Shown here piece by piece: positions 45,322 through 56,590 of a DNA stretch of 64,000 nt. A program made the position numbers and the translations under genes. This DNA is from Paragorgia papillata (Eukaryota > Cnidaria > Anthozoa > Scleralcyonacea > Coralliidae): assembly GCA_035771165.1 (NCBI GenBank), contig JAWNZC010000314.1:496001-560000 (forward strand). Reading direction: 5' to 3'. The notes under the pieces are model-generated. The model saw nothing but the letters and a program-made list of their open reading frames with translations. It made no database searches and was not told the DNA's origin. How positions within the stretch are numbered: position 1 is the stretch's first letter; each line of letters begins with the position of its first letter.

Positions 45322-45621
45322 CTAGAGTTGTCTTTTGGCCTCTTTCATGGTCACACCTTCCCATCGGGTGACTCTGAAGTGTTGTTCACCGTCGTACTCA
45401 ATCAGGAGGAAACGGCCGTCCGCGGGTACCGTGAAGTCGTACCTCAGGGAACCACCACCCAACCCCACTAACCCATCGAACTTCTTCTCCCTGATGTACC
45501 CAATGTCGTTGTCGCGTAGGACATCCTCAACAGCTCTCTCCCCCTTGGACTCACGTTGCTGGTTGGTCATGGACCTCGTCACAGTCCTCGTCTCAACCCT
45601 CCCCTCAGTCTCAACCCTCAC
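45322..45621 (-). CDS. PD-(D/E)XK-like nuclease ORF, copy II
   Basis: 99 codons. After a basic, low-complexity N-terminus (TEGRVETRTVTRSM) comes ERAVEDVLRDNDIGYIREKKF, then LRYDF and LLIEYDGEQHF. The spacing E...D-x(n)-E-Y-D fits restriction-endonuclease-like (PD-(D/E)XK) proteins. It probably continues an upstream zinc-finger piece (45801-45650) that ends in a different frame, so the original gene was likely zinc finger plus nuclease. Equivalent to 62734-63033. Role in the element (resolution, packaging or integration) is not known. Confidence 0.55.
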   Translation of the reverse strand: MRVETEGRVETRTVTRSMTNQQRESKGERAVEDVLRDNDIGYIREKKFDGLVGLGGGSLRYDFTVPADGRFLLIEYDGEQHFRVTRWEGVTMKEAKRQL

Positions 45622-45649
45622 CTTGGTTCTCGTGTACTATATCCGACGA

Positions 45650-45801
45650 TGTTTCCTCATATCATCCCCCGTCGAGAACGCCCTTCCACAGTCCTCACAC
45701 CTGTAGTTTTTCTCCCCATTGTGGACCAGTCTGGTGTTCTGATTGAGATTTCCGTTGCAGGTGAGGCTTTTTCCACAAATTTTGCAGTCCCACATTCCCA
45801 T
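45650..45801 (-). pseudogene. C2H2 zinc-finger piece before the nuclease, copy II
   Basis: MGMWDCKICGKSLTCNGNL and YRCEDCGRAFSTGDDMRKH give two finger halves. In the first finger a histidine is lost (QNTRLVH where copy III has QHTRQVH). It ends at a TAG where copy III continues (YHRRVHENRG). Frame differs from the nuclease ORF downstream. Confidence 0.55.
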
Positions 45802-46032
45802 TTACCATCTGATCGCGGCGTTTCCTTAACCCACTGACCCGGCAGAACAACTACTTGGTTTAGACGGGTCAACCGGGAGATGTCATATCGTCTGGACCCA
45901 CTTGATCCCAATCGTGCTAACCCCAACGGTCAGGGCCAGTTTCACAGTACGCCTCACCGACTCAGGAGTGCCCAGAGTTCCTTTAGTATCTTCTTTGAAG
46001 GCATGAAGATCCCCACAGCCCCGCCTGTCATC

Positions 46033-46600
46033 AGGATTTAGATCAAGTCAAAATCTAAGATCAAGACGGTTATTACTCGAGTGTATAAACAAAGCAATAA
46101 AAAAGTATTGAAGTGTCAAGTTAGAAACGCATTACTATTACTATGAGACAGCAATGTTGATAATATCTGATCCTCGAGCGACGAGCGACGAGCAGTCGGC
46201 TTGACCAGAAAATCAGATGTAAATTCGTGAATAGTGGCAAATCAGGCGAAATAATACACGTCGAAGTACTGCTAGGTTACAAAATAAATATAAATAAATT
46301 CATGTGAGTCCCAAACCAAAGTGTTCTAAACGCCACAAACTTCGAAACACTATTTTTCAAATCACGTTCACTCCTCGAAGGTTCATTCATAATGAAGCTT
46401 AGTGAAGCATTTCCGGTGCGAAATTGATATGGTTCAAGCGCAATGCATTGTGGGAAGATCTTCGTTGTAGCTCCGTGGACGCGCAGTCCTGGTTCCGACG
46501 GTTTGCGGGGGGTTCTGGTTGTGTTTTGGGGCTGAATAAAGTATGACATTATTGTGAGCTCTCCTGAGTTGTATCGTTGCTTCTTTGAGGTTACACTTTT
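46033..46600. repeat. Polinton-unit end block, unit II/III junction
   Basis: Collinear with 63438-64000 and with 5322-5949. It joins the nuclease ORF of one unit to the small unknown ORF of the next. No open gene. The polymerase side of a Polinton normally lies near an element end, so this may be terminal sequence, but I find no inverted partner at the other end of the unit. Confidence 0.65.
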
Positions 46601-46752
46601 ATAGAGATCGGTGGTTTGGGTTCTTGGGAACCACTGGATTGATCACTTCCAAAACGCGTTAACCGGGTGGTGCCCAAACTGCTCGCTAATACGAGAAACA
46701 CTCCTTGTCAAGTACATTGTGTCAGTGTTGGAGATTTTCTTGTGCACTAAAA

Positions 46753-46977
46753 ATGGCTGATAAAGCAAGTTCACTCAGAGAGTGTATTCCAATAGCTGGT
46801 GCGGATGGTGAAAGTCGCGGGGTTTTTAACACAAGAACTGGGAAGATGGGAAACAGCTCCACTCAAGAAGCTCTTGTATTCGACCTTACCACTGGCAAGT
46901 TGGGTATGAAGCCGAAAGCAACCATTGACGTTGACACTGTACTGACTATTGCAATGGCCGAAGATGGTTTCTTTTAG
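46753..46977 (+). CDS. Unknown 74-residue protein
   Basis: A small open frame, MADKASSLRECIPIAGADG..., with GVFNTRTGKMGNS in the middle, LVFDLTTGKLGMKP and a C-terminal AMAEDGFF. No domain is recognised; it has no signal peptide or membrane segment. A broken relative with a duplicated N-terminal half is at 27479-27745, and the shared upstream DNA (46630-46752) suggests that the promoter was copied along. The next unit probably carries it beyond the window end. It could be element cargo or a captured host exon. Confidence 0.5.
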   Translation: MADKASSLRECIPIAGADGESRGVFNTRTGKMGNSSTQEALVFDLTTGKLGMKPKATIDVDTVLTIAMAEDGFF

Positions 46978-47018
46978 GTAATGAGTCGGCGTTTTTCTCT
47001 TTGAAATACAGTATAACA

Positions 47019-47377
47019 TTTGATTAAACTCAGAATTAATTAAACTGAAAACTCTGAGCTCCAGACGGGATTCGAAGGCACAAACAGTTCCGGCTATAGT
47101 AGGAGCTCAGAGTTTTCGACCGAGTTTAACAATTGTATAGACATGCAGTTTTAACAACTTCAAGTTGAAAACACTAGACGTATAAAGACTGAGTTAAAAA
47201 TATCATTCTTTATTTATTTATTTTATATAGTTGCGTCATATACATTTTTCCAAGAAAATAATTTCTGAGAAGCCATCGCACTTTCGTTTTTACTTCCAGG
47301 AATTACCACATCTGTAGAACAAGATATTAAACATCAATACAATCAAAAATAGATTTCCCATAGTTAACTATACTTAC
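47019..47377. repeat. Segment flanked by TTAA, inverted relative to unit II
   Basis: TTAA precedes ACTCAG at the left, and TTAA follows CATAG at the right. It contains the GAGCTCAGAGTTTTC hairpin (47057-47120). The same site in unit II holds this segment in the opposite orientation (32625-33226). Confidence 0.7.
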
Positions 47378-47867
47378 GACAGCTTGTACAGCAAAAACAA
47401 CTGTTCCTACTATACTGACAGTGTATCACATTTTCATAATATAATAAACGATAATACTTTAGCTTACAAAGAAGTTGTTGAATTCCCTGACAAATTAAAT
47501 AGAGATTGTAACGCTATATAATATGTGCTGTGTGGAGTCTGTTTTCACAGCAGTTACACTGATCCGTCATGCAGTGTTTATCTCGTTTCTTGATATGTTG
47601 TTCATGACATATATCATCTGCCATACATATTATCACTATCATAATCATTTGGGTCAGTATATACTTGCATAGTTTTAGTTGGAACACAATTTTGATAAGT
47701 TTAACAATGTTGCAACTATTATCGTTGCAGAATAAATGTGTTGGTAACATTGTTTATAAGGTGGAAAACAACCTTGTTCCTATCAATTCTTCATTATATA
47801 AAGTACAGCATAACCTTGCTTATGTTTATTATTAACAACACAATATTGATAATTAAAAGAGACTGCA
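47378..47867. repeat. Unit III stretch collinear with 33227-33733
   Basis: Non-coding sequence shared by the two units; no gene recognised. Confidence 0.6.
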
Positions 47868-48181
47868 TTTTACATGAATCCATGCAGATTGAGTTTCAAT
47901 CCGGATTGAAATGCGGAATATCCGTACGTGTTTTATACATGGGAATTGGGTTCCAGGATTGAAATCCGCGAGAAATCTGAAACCTATAACTTATATGGCA
48001 CGCATGGGTTGTTCGTTCTAGTCCTCCCGGTCACATTTTTAATTCCGGGATGATATCTCGCACCGCTTTTACATGATTCCGAAACAAAATTTCAATCCAG
48101 AATATAATAATTCAATCCGGAATGAGAACAGGATTCAACTAAATCCGCAATGAACTAAAACTCAATCTGGATTCATGTAAA
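47868..48181. mobile_element. MITE copy 5 (ATGAATCC / GGATTCAT family)
   Basis: Same unit as 9198-9511, upstream of UBC-like copy 5. Confidence 0.75.
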
Positions 48182-48233
48182 GTGTAAACAGCCCCTAAAG
48201 TCCAAAACCGAACATTCAGTTTCGTAATGAAAA

Positions 48234-50117
48234 CGGGAAACGTTACATCACGGGCGGAGAGAGAGGGTGAGCACGCGATTTACCCTGGTCAGCGGAAAGA
48301 AATTTGAGGATGTTCGAGGATACAAGCATAAGTTCCCGTTGATCCCGCCTGCAGAGGCGAAGTTTGAGTTAAATTGCACAGAGAAAGTTCCATGTGTTTT
48401 TTTTACCGTAATACGGATATGTATTCAACTATTTTTGTAATAATTATCGTCTAAGACCATGGCATATACATTGATACATACAATTTTATAAAATAAGGTA
48501 GGTATAGTGGGACCTCCATCGGCGTTAGTTTATGGATAGATTTTCGAGCATATTGTATAAAAACACATGAGATGTACTAATGCGTAAACTGCGGTGTTAT
48601 TTAGTAGTGGATGTATGTAAAATGGGTGTGGCTTGAAGTATGTTGGAATAAAGACGAAGAGGTGTGGAAATTTGTGTAAGTTTGTGTACTTTCCATTCAC
48701 GCTTAACCCTCGACGCGTCTTCTTCAGGAGGGATTTCTCAAGTCAATGTTTCAGTATGTTGGTATAAAGATATGTTAAAAGATATGTATAAAGATATGTT
48801 AAAGTTATATATAAAGAGTCAGGATGTGAATGTGTGTTGAAATTGCAATGAGTATGTTGGTTTAGAATAAAGAATATGATAAAAATTGTATAATAAATTA
48901 AAATAAAATAGAATTGTGGTCTTACTAAAGGTTGTGTTCCTCGGCAGCCCGCATCTTCTTGAGGCCATTGTACTATTATATCTCTGCGTCTTTTTCGCTC
49001 GCTATCTTTTGTCAAGTGTTAGAGTGGAAAGGTTTAATTTTGTCGAGTTATAATGAACTGCAAAATTTACGTGTATTACAGGTGAACAACGTCAAGTGTT
49101 CCTACTTTGACTTCCTAACTTGGTTGGAATTCTGATTTTCTTAACTTTGCAATATTACCATAATTTGAATCATGTTAACTTGAATTTGCCCACGAATTTT
49201 TTCAAGTTGGCATCCTGAATCCTGATGAGTGGTGACACTGCCTTTAAGTCAGATTGTTAGGTAACTCTGTAACGAGTAGCGTTAACACTGCGTTATACAG
49301 AGATCGCAGCGTTTAATTATCCGTTGCGTGTCACAACGCGCGGTAATATGAAACTCCAAACAGGCGCACGGTCGCAAACCCGCGTGCAGTTGTTTGAGAA
49401 GAGCCGCGGTTTCTGTATAACGTATATTAACCCGACTTCAGGATCCTAGCTATAAACAATTAAAAATAAAACATTGGCGATCAATTTGAATAGCATATAT
49501 CATTCAGAAATCACAAATAAACACATCATAGACGTCAGATTTGCTCCCTGCATGTGGCCAGCCCGGTCTGTTGTGTTTACATGGCCATGGGAAAGGACCA
49601 GTCTGAGAATAACCGGCGTCGCAAATTGAGATCTCGGCTGAGCGGGAGGGCTCGGCTAATGTTTACATCATACAAGTCAAGATTATAACAAACGCACTAC
49701 CTAACCAGAACAAAACAGCCCAGGCATTGTAGGCCAGGCCGGCCTCCACATCAACGCTGCAACAGTACCTGCTTCTGTGAATCTCTTATTCTGCTTGTCC
49801 TTCGAGTGGCTTTGAACTGTGACGAAGCTCGTAGAGTTTACAGAGAGCAGTCTTTGCAAAACAGCTTCTAATTCTTCTCTTCTTCCATCGAAAAAAGCCG
49901 AACAATAATCGTTTTCGAAACTTACGCCTTCGAAGTGTTCGTTGATGAAGGCAACCTCAACATCTCTTGTCGTAAAGGGGAAACCCTTTCGAAAAAGCGC
50001 GCGAATAAATTATCACGGGATGTTCAGGGAACCAGGGATCATATTCTAGATGTTGCCGCTGACCGGGGTTAACCGCGTGCTCGCCCTCTCTCTCCGCCCG
50101 TGATGTAACGTTTCCCG
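48234..50117. mobile_element. 1.88-kb element with roughly 65-bp TIRs
   Basis: Ends CGGGAAACGTTACATCACGG and its complement, matching over about 65 bases (GGCGGAGAGAGAGGG and GAGCACGCG included). Copy 4 reads directly TTTCGTAATAAATAAAACG, so the block is inserted. The interior has no transposase I recognise; the target duplication is unclear (AAT-rich). Superfamily unassigned. Confidence 0.7.
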
Positions 50118-50285
50118 AATAAAACGACACGAAACAAATCTTCAAAGCCCCATCAGTCAGTTCGGTTGTATTTTTCCGGTTTGTTTCCGCCCTCACTTTC
50201 ACTTTTGTTCCCAGTTTGTACGCAAAGTGTAAACACGACTCAAAGAAGAGTATAAGAAGAAAACAGTCCTGCATGCAGCATTAGA

Positions 50286-50738
50286 ATGGGATGGACTCCA
50301 ACGCAAAGACAAAGGCTTGGCACCGAGAAAGTCTTGCTAGAAAAGTCTTTTGCTGGACGAGTGACATGGATTGATCCCACTGGAGATACTAAAGTGGAAG
50401 TAGAATTGAACACCAACAATGGCAAGAAATACCGCCTTAGAATATATCTCAAAAATGAAGACAGCGACAGTTCAGATTTTCCCAACTCAGTTCCCGACAT
50501 GGTTGTATCATCTTCGCCAAAACCAATGCCACGGTGGGGTGTTGAAGGAGCCAATCATACTATTGGATATCGAGATGGCTTTTTGAAAATTTGCCATTAT
50601 CTTCCAAGAAAATGGACAGATCGTTCTACTCTTTATGAAGTAGTAATGAAAGGCAGAGTATGGCTTGAAGCGTACGAAGGACACTTGACAACGAAAAAGA
50701 ACCTAAGTTTCTTCTTAGGAGAAATGAAGAGCGCCTAA
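50286..50738 (+). CDS. UBC/E2-like protein, copy 5
   Basis: An intact 150-codon ORF of the second subfamily, closest to copy 4 but keeping P5, with T6, S21 (KSFAG) and E87 as private changes. H91, C103 and the KWTD helix are present. Its 5' flank was cut by the 48234-50117 insertion about 170 bp upstream; its 3' flank holds the tyrosine-recombinase element. Fold and role inferred as for copy 1. Confidence 0.7.
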   Translation: MGWTPTQRQRLGTEKVLLEKSFAGRVTWIDPTGDTKVEVELNTNNGKKYRLRIYLKNEDSDSSDFPNSVPDMVVSSSPKPMPRWGVEGANHTIGYRDGFLKICHYLPRKWTDRSTLYEVVMKGRVWLEAYEGHLTTKKNLSFFLGEMKSA

Positions 50739-50867
50739 ATTTAACGATCTGGACTGATCTTCATATTTTCTTAAATTCAGTCTTTATTGTAAACATTGGT
50801 TAATCAAACGTTATATAAGTCATGTTGTTAACGTAATATATATAACCCACGAGGAGGAGTGTTTCAT

Positions 50868-52690
50868 GTAATATATCAACAACGAGTTTGAGTGTTTCAT
50901 CAGGGGATCCAAACACGAGAAAACATGATGAAAACACAAGGCCGAAGGCCGAGTGTTTTTATTGTTTTCGAGTGTTTGGCTTCCCCTGATGAAACACGAT
51001 AAACGAGTTGTTGATATGGCATCTCAATCGAAGACAATTTTGATTGGATGTTTGATTCAAGTGCAATCAAGTGCAGTAGAAATAAACTCTCATGGGATTG
51101 TATTCTAGGTGTGTAAAATTTATTCGGAAAATGAACAGTTCTCTGTTTGTGAGGATGAGCGAAGGAGATAGGGCGTTTCGTTCGCCAAGAAGCGAAAAGG
51201 AAGAGGATAAAGCAATCGAAAATGCTATTCCTTCGTCCACTCGTTACAAAACAAAGTGGGCAGTTTCAGTGTATCGCGAGTGGCAAAGTTCGAGAAGAGA
51301 AAGTAGCGAAGAGGGAGTGGGCTTACAAGACGTTAGTACGCCGCTGGAGTGTTTGGAAGCCGAAAGCTTGGCGTATTGGTTGGGAGAATTTGTTCAAGAG
51401 GTTGTTAATAAAGAAGGCGGGAAATATCCAGCTCGTACACTATACAGTTTGATAACAGGTATCAAACGATTCCTTTCTGATAGAAATGTTATGTTCAATC
51501 CGTTAGACAAGGCAGATGGCCGGTATGTATACCTAAAGATAATTGCGCTACTTGTATTCTAAAATGTAGGTGCTATTGTATAAATGTCTAAAACGAAGGT
51601 CCTATATTTTTATTTTGTTTGTAGCTTTCATAGGTTTAGACAGTTACTCGATTGCGAAATGAAAATGTGTACACGAGAAGGCGTTGCTCTGGCCTCGAAG
51701 AAGATTGAGAGAGAAGCTATAACCGAAGAAGAAGAGCAATTATTTTGGGAGAAGGAGCTGCTCGGCGCTTCTTCGTCACAATCTTTATTGAATACTGTGT
51801 ATTTTTTATAACGGGAAACTGTTATGTCTGAGAAGTGCAGAACATATAGACAGGTAACATTAAGTAATTTTGAAATCGGAGAAAATTTCATCAAATTTGA
51901 GGAGAATGTTTCGAAGACCTTTCATGGAGGCTTGAATGATTTAAAATATGAGCCAAGAGTCTTCCGCCATATTTGTCGCCAAGAGGGCGAGAGACATGAA
52001 ATGCGTTGTTTAGTTGATATTTACAAGCTGTATATTGGGTAGCAAAAGTTAGCAATAAGAATAGTAATGCATTTTACTACCGACCGGACAGAAAAGAATT
52101 GGGTTTCCACAAAAGTGCAGTAGGAGTGAATAGGCTTTCGAAGATTTTGCTCAATATGTGTAAAGCTTCTGGTTTGAAAGAGAAAACTTCGCATAGTCTA
52201 AGAGTAACGTGCGCTACTGCTTTATTTCAACAAGGCGTGGAGGAGAAACTTATTAGGGAGAGAAACGGTCATAAGTCAAACGCTTTACTTAAATATCAGA
52301 GAAGTAGTGTTAAGCAGAGCAAATGTGTTTCAACTATCTTAGGTCCTGTAAGTTCTGAAACGGTGAGCGATACCGATGAGATTAATGAAAGTTATTCGTG
52401 TAAAATAGATGATCTTAAACACGCTTTAAGTTTAGAGAAGCCCGTATTTAACAACTGTCATGTTACGTTCTTTGTTAAAAAAGGTTGAGTTCGTGTGAAA
52501 TTAAAATTTTGTGTGGCATAAATCGTTTGACTATCTCAGAAATTAGATGAAAACCGGTTTTCATCTAATATCTGGAGTGATATACGATTTTAGCGTGTTT
52601 TCCTGGCGTATCCAACGTCAATCAGGTGATTGAATGCACTATTGTAATTGGCTAATTATCTCATGAATTATTAATGAGTTTGAGATGAAG
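50868..52690 (+). mobile_element. Crypton-like element headed by a hairpin
   Basis: A 1.8-kb insertion into the module hairpin: copy 4 reads GTGTTTCATGAAGATATC where this copy has GTGTTTCAT, the insert, then GAAGATATC. It opens with a hairpin (50880-51010; GAGTGTTTCATCAGGGGATC and complement around AAGGCCGAAGGCC), then TTGATATGGCATCTCAA. The right end carries an inverted-like TTTGAGATGAAGATATC. It encodes the recombinase at 51092-52488. Confidence 0.7.
51092..52488 (+). pseudogene. Crypton-type tyrosine recombinase (DUF3504/KCTD1-like family)
   Basis: The N-terminal part has IPSSTRYKTKWAVSVYREWQ and YWLGEFVQEVVNKEGGKYPA, the SAM-like DNA-binding region typical of this family. An intron at 51523-51624 (GTATGT...TTTGTAG, phase 2) joins DKADGR to FHRFRQLLD in register. 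The catalytic half has FEENVSKTFHGGLNDLK, the HSLR box (HxxR), GHKS, and the tyrosine in LLKYQR. Such enzymes cut and rejoin DNA through that tyrosine. Single-base shifts occur near 51800 (T-run), 51850 and 52040, so this copy is probably inactive. An upstream methionine at 51131 is an alternative start. Confidence 0.8.
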
Positions 52691-53373
52691 ATATCCAAAC
52701 ACCAAGACGTTTGTTGAAAACCGAGGCGAAGCCGAGGTTTTTGTACAAATTTCGAGGTGTTTGGATATCCTGATGAAACACTCCTCCAAGTGTTTAATTT
52801 ATGTAATTTCTTCCTCCGATATCCAAACCACAGACACGGTATTGACTTCCTTTGTGTTTTCCTCATTAATTATTAATGAGTTTGAGATATATATTTGTTG
52901 ATCTGTACAATCATATTCCATGGTACTAGTTCAGTAGTAGCCAGTTGGGAGTTTAAAATAAGAAGAATAGTTTTGAGACAAATTGGTAATAATTCCGATA
53001 ACTGGTCCCTGTGATGATAGTGTGTGTTTCTTTTTCAAAGAACCGTAGCCAGGAAGAAAGTGATTAGTAACTTCCACTTCACGTAATCCAGAATAAACTG
53101 TATCACTCTTGTTCAAGACTAAGTGTGATAGAAAATGTTTCACGACCCTGGAAAATGTGTGTAAAAGTAAGCTATAGGAAATATTTTAAAGAAAACATAT
53201 TATTTTAGACACAAGCACTAAATTAAATTCACTTTTTAATCAATTTGTCGTATCGGCGTTTTGTATGAAAGAATATTGCATCGGGGAGTAGAGTTGGTTT
53301 TCGAAGAACAGCTCTTCGAGGAAACCCCACCGGATATGCTGTAAAGTTGGGTCAAAAGGTCATTTGAGAATAC
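52690..53373. repeat. 3' part of UBC module 5
   Basis: The second half of the split module hairpin (52690-52790), then sequence collinear with modules 1-4. No gene. Confidence 0.6.
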
Positions 53374-54186
53374 GATATCGGACAGAAGGTGGTGAGTTTT
53401 AAAATCTCGATCGAGAAAAATTATCTCAATCGAAAAGTACGGGCTTCCTATCGAGTCTTGACAGATGCACATTGAGTTTAACAATTATAGGTTGAGAAAA
53501 TGTTTCCCTGTTGAGAACAGAATATTTACTACTTGAGAATAAGTTATATCCTAATCGAGATTATAGAAATGCAAGTCCATAAAAACGAATATACTAAAAT
53601 ATTTTTGGTCGAGAATAAAAAACAATCCCGGTCGAGTATTGAAAAAAAAAACCCGGTCGAGAATTGAAAAAAAAATTCTCGGTCGAGAATTACCGCTGAC
53701 TGAAAATAGCAATAATTTTCGACCGGGATTTTTTCTTCCGATTCTCGACCGAGTTTTTTTTTTTTTCAATTCTCGAATATTCAAACGAATATACTACATC
53801 AGAAATAAAATATTTTCGGTCGAGAATAAAAAAAGTGCCGGTCGAGATTTGTAAAAAAAACCAAACCCGGTCGAAAATTATTGCTATTATCAGTCAGCGG
53901 TAATTCTCGACCGGGAATTTTTTTTTCAATTCTCGACCGGGTTTTTTTTTTCAATACTCGACCGGGATTGTTTTTTATTCTCGACCGAAAATATTTTAGA
54001 ATATTCGTTTTTATGGAATTGCATTTCTATAATTTCGATTAGGATATAACTTAAATATTCTGTTCGCAACAGGGAAAATTTTTCTCAACCTATAATTGAA
54101 CTCGATAGGAAACCCGTACTATTCGATTGAGATATTTTTTCTCAATCGAGATCTTAAAACTTCGACCTCCTTTTGTCCGATATTTA
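53374..54186. mobile_element. Foldback element, CGGTCGAGAATTG family, copy 5
   Basis: As copies 3 and 4, with the doubled central zone (53600-53970). Confidence 0.7.
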
Positions 54187-54562
54187 TGGCTTCCCATAAT
54201 ACCACACCATATTTTTCATGAACGCGGTCTACTCTACAGCGACGGTCCACAAACTATGCGTCGCGACCCAAAGCTGGGTCGCGGTAAAAATCAGGTGGGT
54301 CGCCAAACTAGCTTTTTCAGACAAAAATCGATAAAATTTATTGGTAACAATTTGATTATTCCGTCAGCAGCAAGGACTGCCTCACAATCGATCGAATTTG
54401 GTGGCGGAAAGACGAGCCTAAAAAATTGTGAAATTTGCCCAAAACAAAAGCCCAAACTAGTTTGGATCAGCTGACTTTCTCCCACTGATGGGCTGGTACT
54501 TCATTTACCCCTCATCGAAATGCATCATGATATGTATATATAAAAACAAGCTGCCACTGCCA

Positions 54563-54940
54563 GCAGTGGCTGCGCCAGGGTGCAAGAAGTGGGGGGAGGG
54601 GACAGTGGGAGCGCCGAAGGCGCGAGAAACCTCTAGGGAGGTCCGTGGGTATGCTCCCCCGGAAAATTTTGAAATCTAGAGTCCCTGAAATGCCATTTCC
54701 TGCATTTTGGGGGAGATTTTACAGAATTTTGAAGCTTATAAAACGTCATAGACAACACTAAAAACTACACATTTCAGGGATAAATGCCAGGTTTTTTTAG
54801 GTATTTCTATTGGATTAAGTTCGTGAGATTTCGCTCAAAAGTGCTCCCAGAATGCAGGAAATCGCATTTCCGACACCCTAAATTTCAAAAATTTCCGGGG
54901 GGCATACCCCCGGACCCTCCTAGAATGGAGGTGCATTATG
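54563..54940. repeat. MITE-like inverted pair, Polinton copy III
   Basis: The two inverted halves seen at 23520 and 24265 lie close together here because about 440 bp present in unit II (37720-38160) is absent. Ends carry GTGGCTGCGCCAGGGTGC and CATACCCCCGGACCC. Confidence 0.5.
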
Positions 54941-54949
54941 TACACCGGA

Positions 54950-56184
54950 GTGGGTCGCCCAGAAAATCTAGAACTTGAATTTAAAACTATTGACAGCATG
55001 AATATCGCTGATGAGATTTCATCACTATATGCCTCTAGCTGGTCGATCATTCAGTTACGAACATCTCACTTTAATGAAGACAGTATCATGGGATAAAGAC
55101 AGCACTTTAATCAATGAAAATATTAATTTACCTCGAAAAAGTATGAAAACAGTTGTTCTACTTTTTACTAACCAAGCAAGGACAGACAGTGAACATTACA
55201 ATATGTGTATATTAACTACTTATTGACAGATCGTGAGGTCTGTACTAGTGAAATATCGGACCGATGTATTTTTAGTACGGAGCAAGACGAGCGCAGCGAG
55301 TTGAGGTCTGTGCAAAAAAAACAGAGGTCCGATATTTCACTAGTACAGACCGAACAAGCGAGGTCAATAAGTAGTTTATTATATGGCCATAAATGTTGTG
55401 AACGTTCTGTTCAACATATTGCTCAAGATCGTACGTTAAGTAGTTGAATAAGAAATAATCTGAAATTCTAATACTTGTGAGAAGTAAATGTTATATTATT
55501 ACGAACAATGTTATGAACGTTTTGAACATTTAAAAAAGTTTCACAAAACGTGGAAACTCGAACTATACATCAAATGAAAGCTTATAAAATTTCTAACAAC
55601 ATACCTGCACGATGTATTTCAACAATGAGTAGTTCTGAAATTATAATCCATCTTGTTGCATATACTGACATGACTGCCATTTTGTTTATAAAACTTACGG
55701 TCCCGCGAACGGCAGATTCCGCTCTGAGCTGGCGGATACGGGAAATATCCGACCGCTTATGAACCAATCAAATTACAGGATTTCCGTATTCGGACCTCTC
55801 AGCGCTGCTGCCATGTAATAAACCCTAATATTGAGTCAGTAACTGAAAATTAACAATTGAAGGTGTCCCTAACTCAGTGTATAGTCAAGGCATCCCAGAA
55901 TCACGTTTCTATGCGAAAAGATTGTTTGGTAAAGACGATGGTCATGATCAATTTATGACTATTCAGAAGTTCTATAAGCATAATTTCGCATTAGTTATTG
56001 ACCTACGGACTCATCAAGGAAGTGTTACAGCTCATGGTAAGAAAATCGTTAACACACAATCTGGAATCCTACTGGAAATCAAGAAAAAAGCTACAACAGC
56101 CGATGTGTATGCTATAATATTTTTGTTGTGAGTGACGGTCTAGTTAACTTCATCAAGAAAGATTTACAAAGCATTCAATATTAG
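54950..56184 (+). pseudogene. Polinton major capsid protein remnant, copy III
   Basis: Same C-terminal capsid region as copies I and II, interrupted by the TTATTATATGG hairpin element at 55211-55822. Pieces before the insertion include NENINLPRKSMKTVVLLFTN; pieces after it include SQGIPESRFYAKRLFG and HGKKIVNTQSGILLEIKKK. The final VSDGLVNFIKK is out of frame. Not functional. Confidence 0.75.
55211..55822. mobile_element. TTATTATATGG hairpin element, inverted copy
   Basis: Reverse-complement copy of 18971-19701. The hairpin (55215-55375) now comes first, then CCATAAATG..., and the outer end reads CTGCTGCCATGTAATAAA. Units I and II lack it at this capsid position. Confidence 0.75.
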
Positions 56185-56197
56185 GTAATAATATAAA

Positions 56198-56590
56198 ATG
56201 GATAAACCAGAATGCACTTTAATTATAGGACCAAGCGGTTGCGGTAAAACATACACTCTATTACATGAGAGTTGAAAAAGATTACCATAGCAAATTTGAT
56301 TACATACTAATTATATCCCAACAATCATATGGATTAACAGCACATGCAGAGACTGGAAATACCTATAAAATGATCCAGATAAGCTAAATATAATTTTAGT
56401 ACATATTAAAATCTATTCCGGTTCAAAAACAGCTATTGATGATATGAGTAATTCTACAGAGCAACACAACAGCCATAATATCTTAACATATCTTGGATAC
56501 AGCGGTAGACACCTGACCATAATATAAGTCTGTTCATCTTGTCACAAAAACTGAACTCAATTGCTACCAGAATATGGGAAAATGCAGAAT
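56198..56590 (+). pseudogene. Polinton packaging ATPase remnant, copy III
   Basis: MDKPECTLI and GPSGCGKT intact, then the same early stop as copy I (LLHES). Downstream fragments match copies I and II. Confidence 0.65.
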
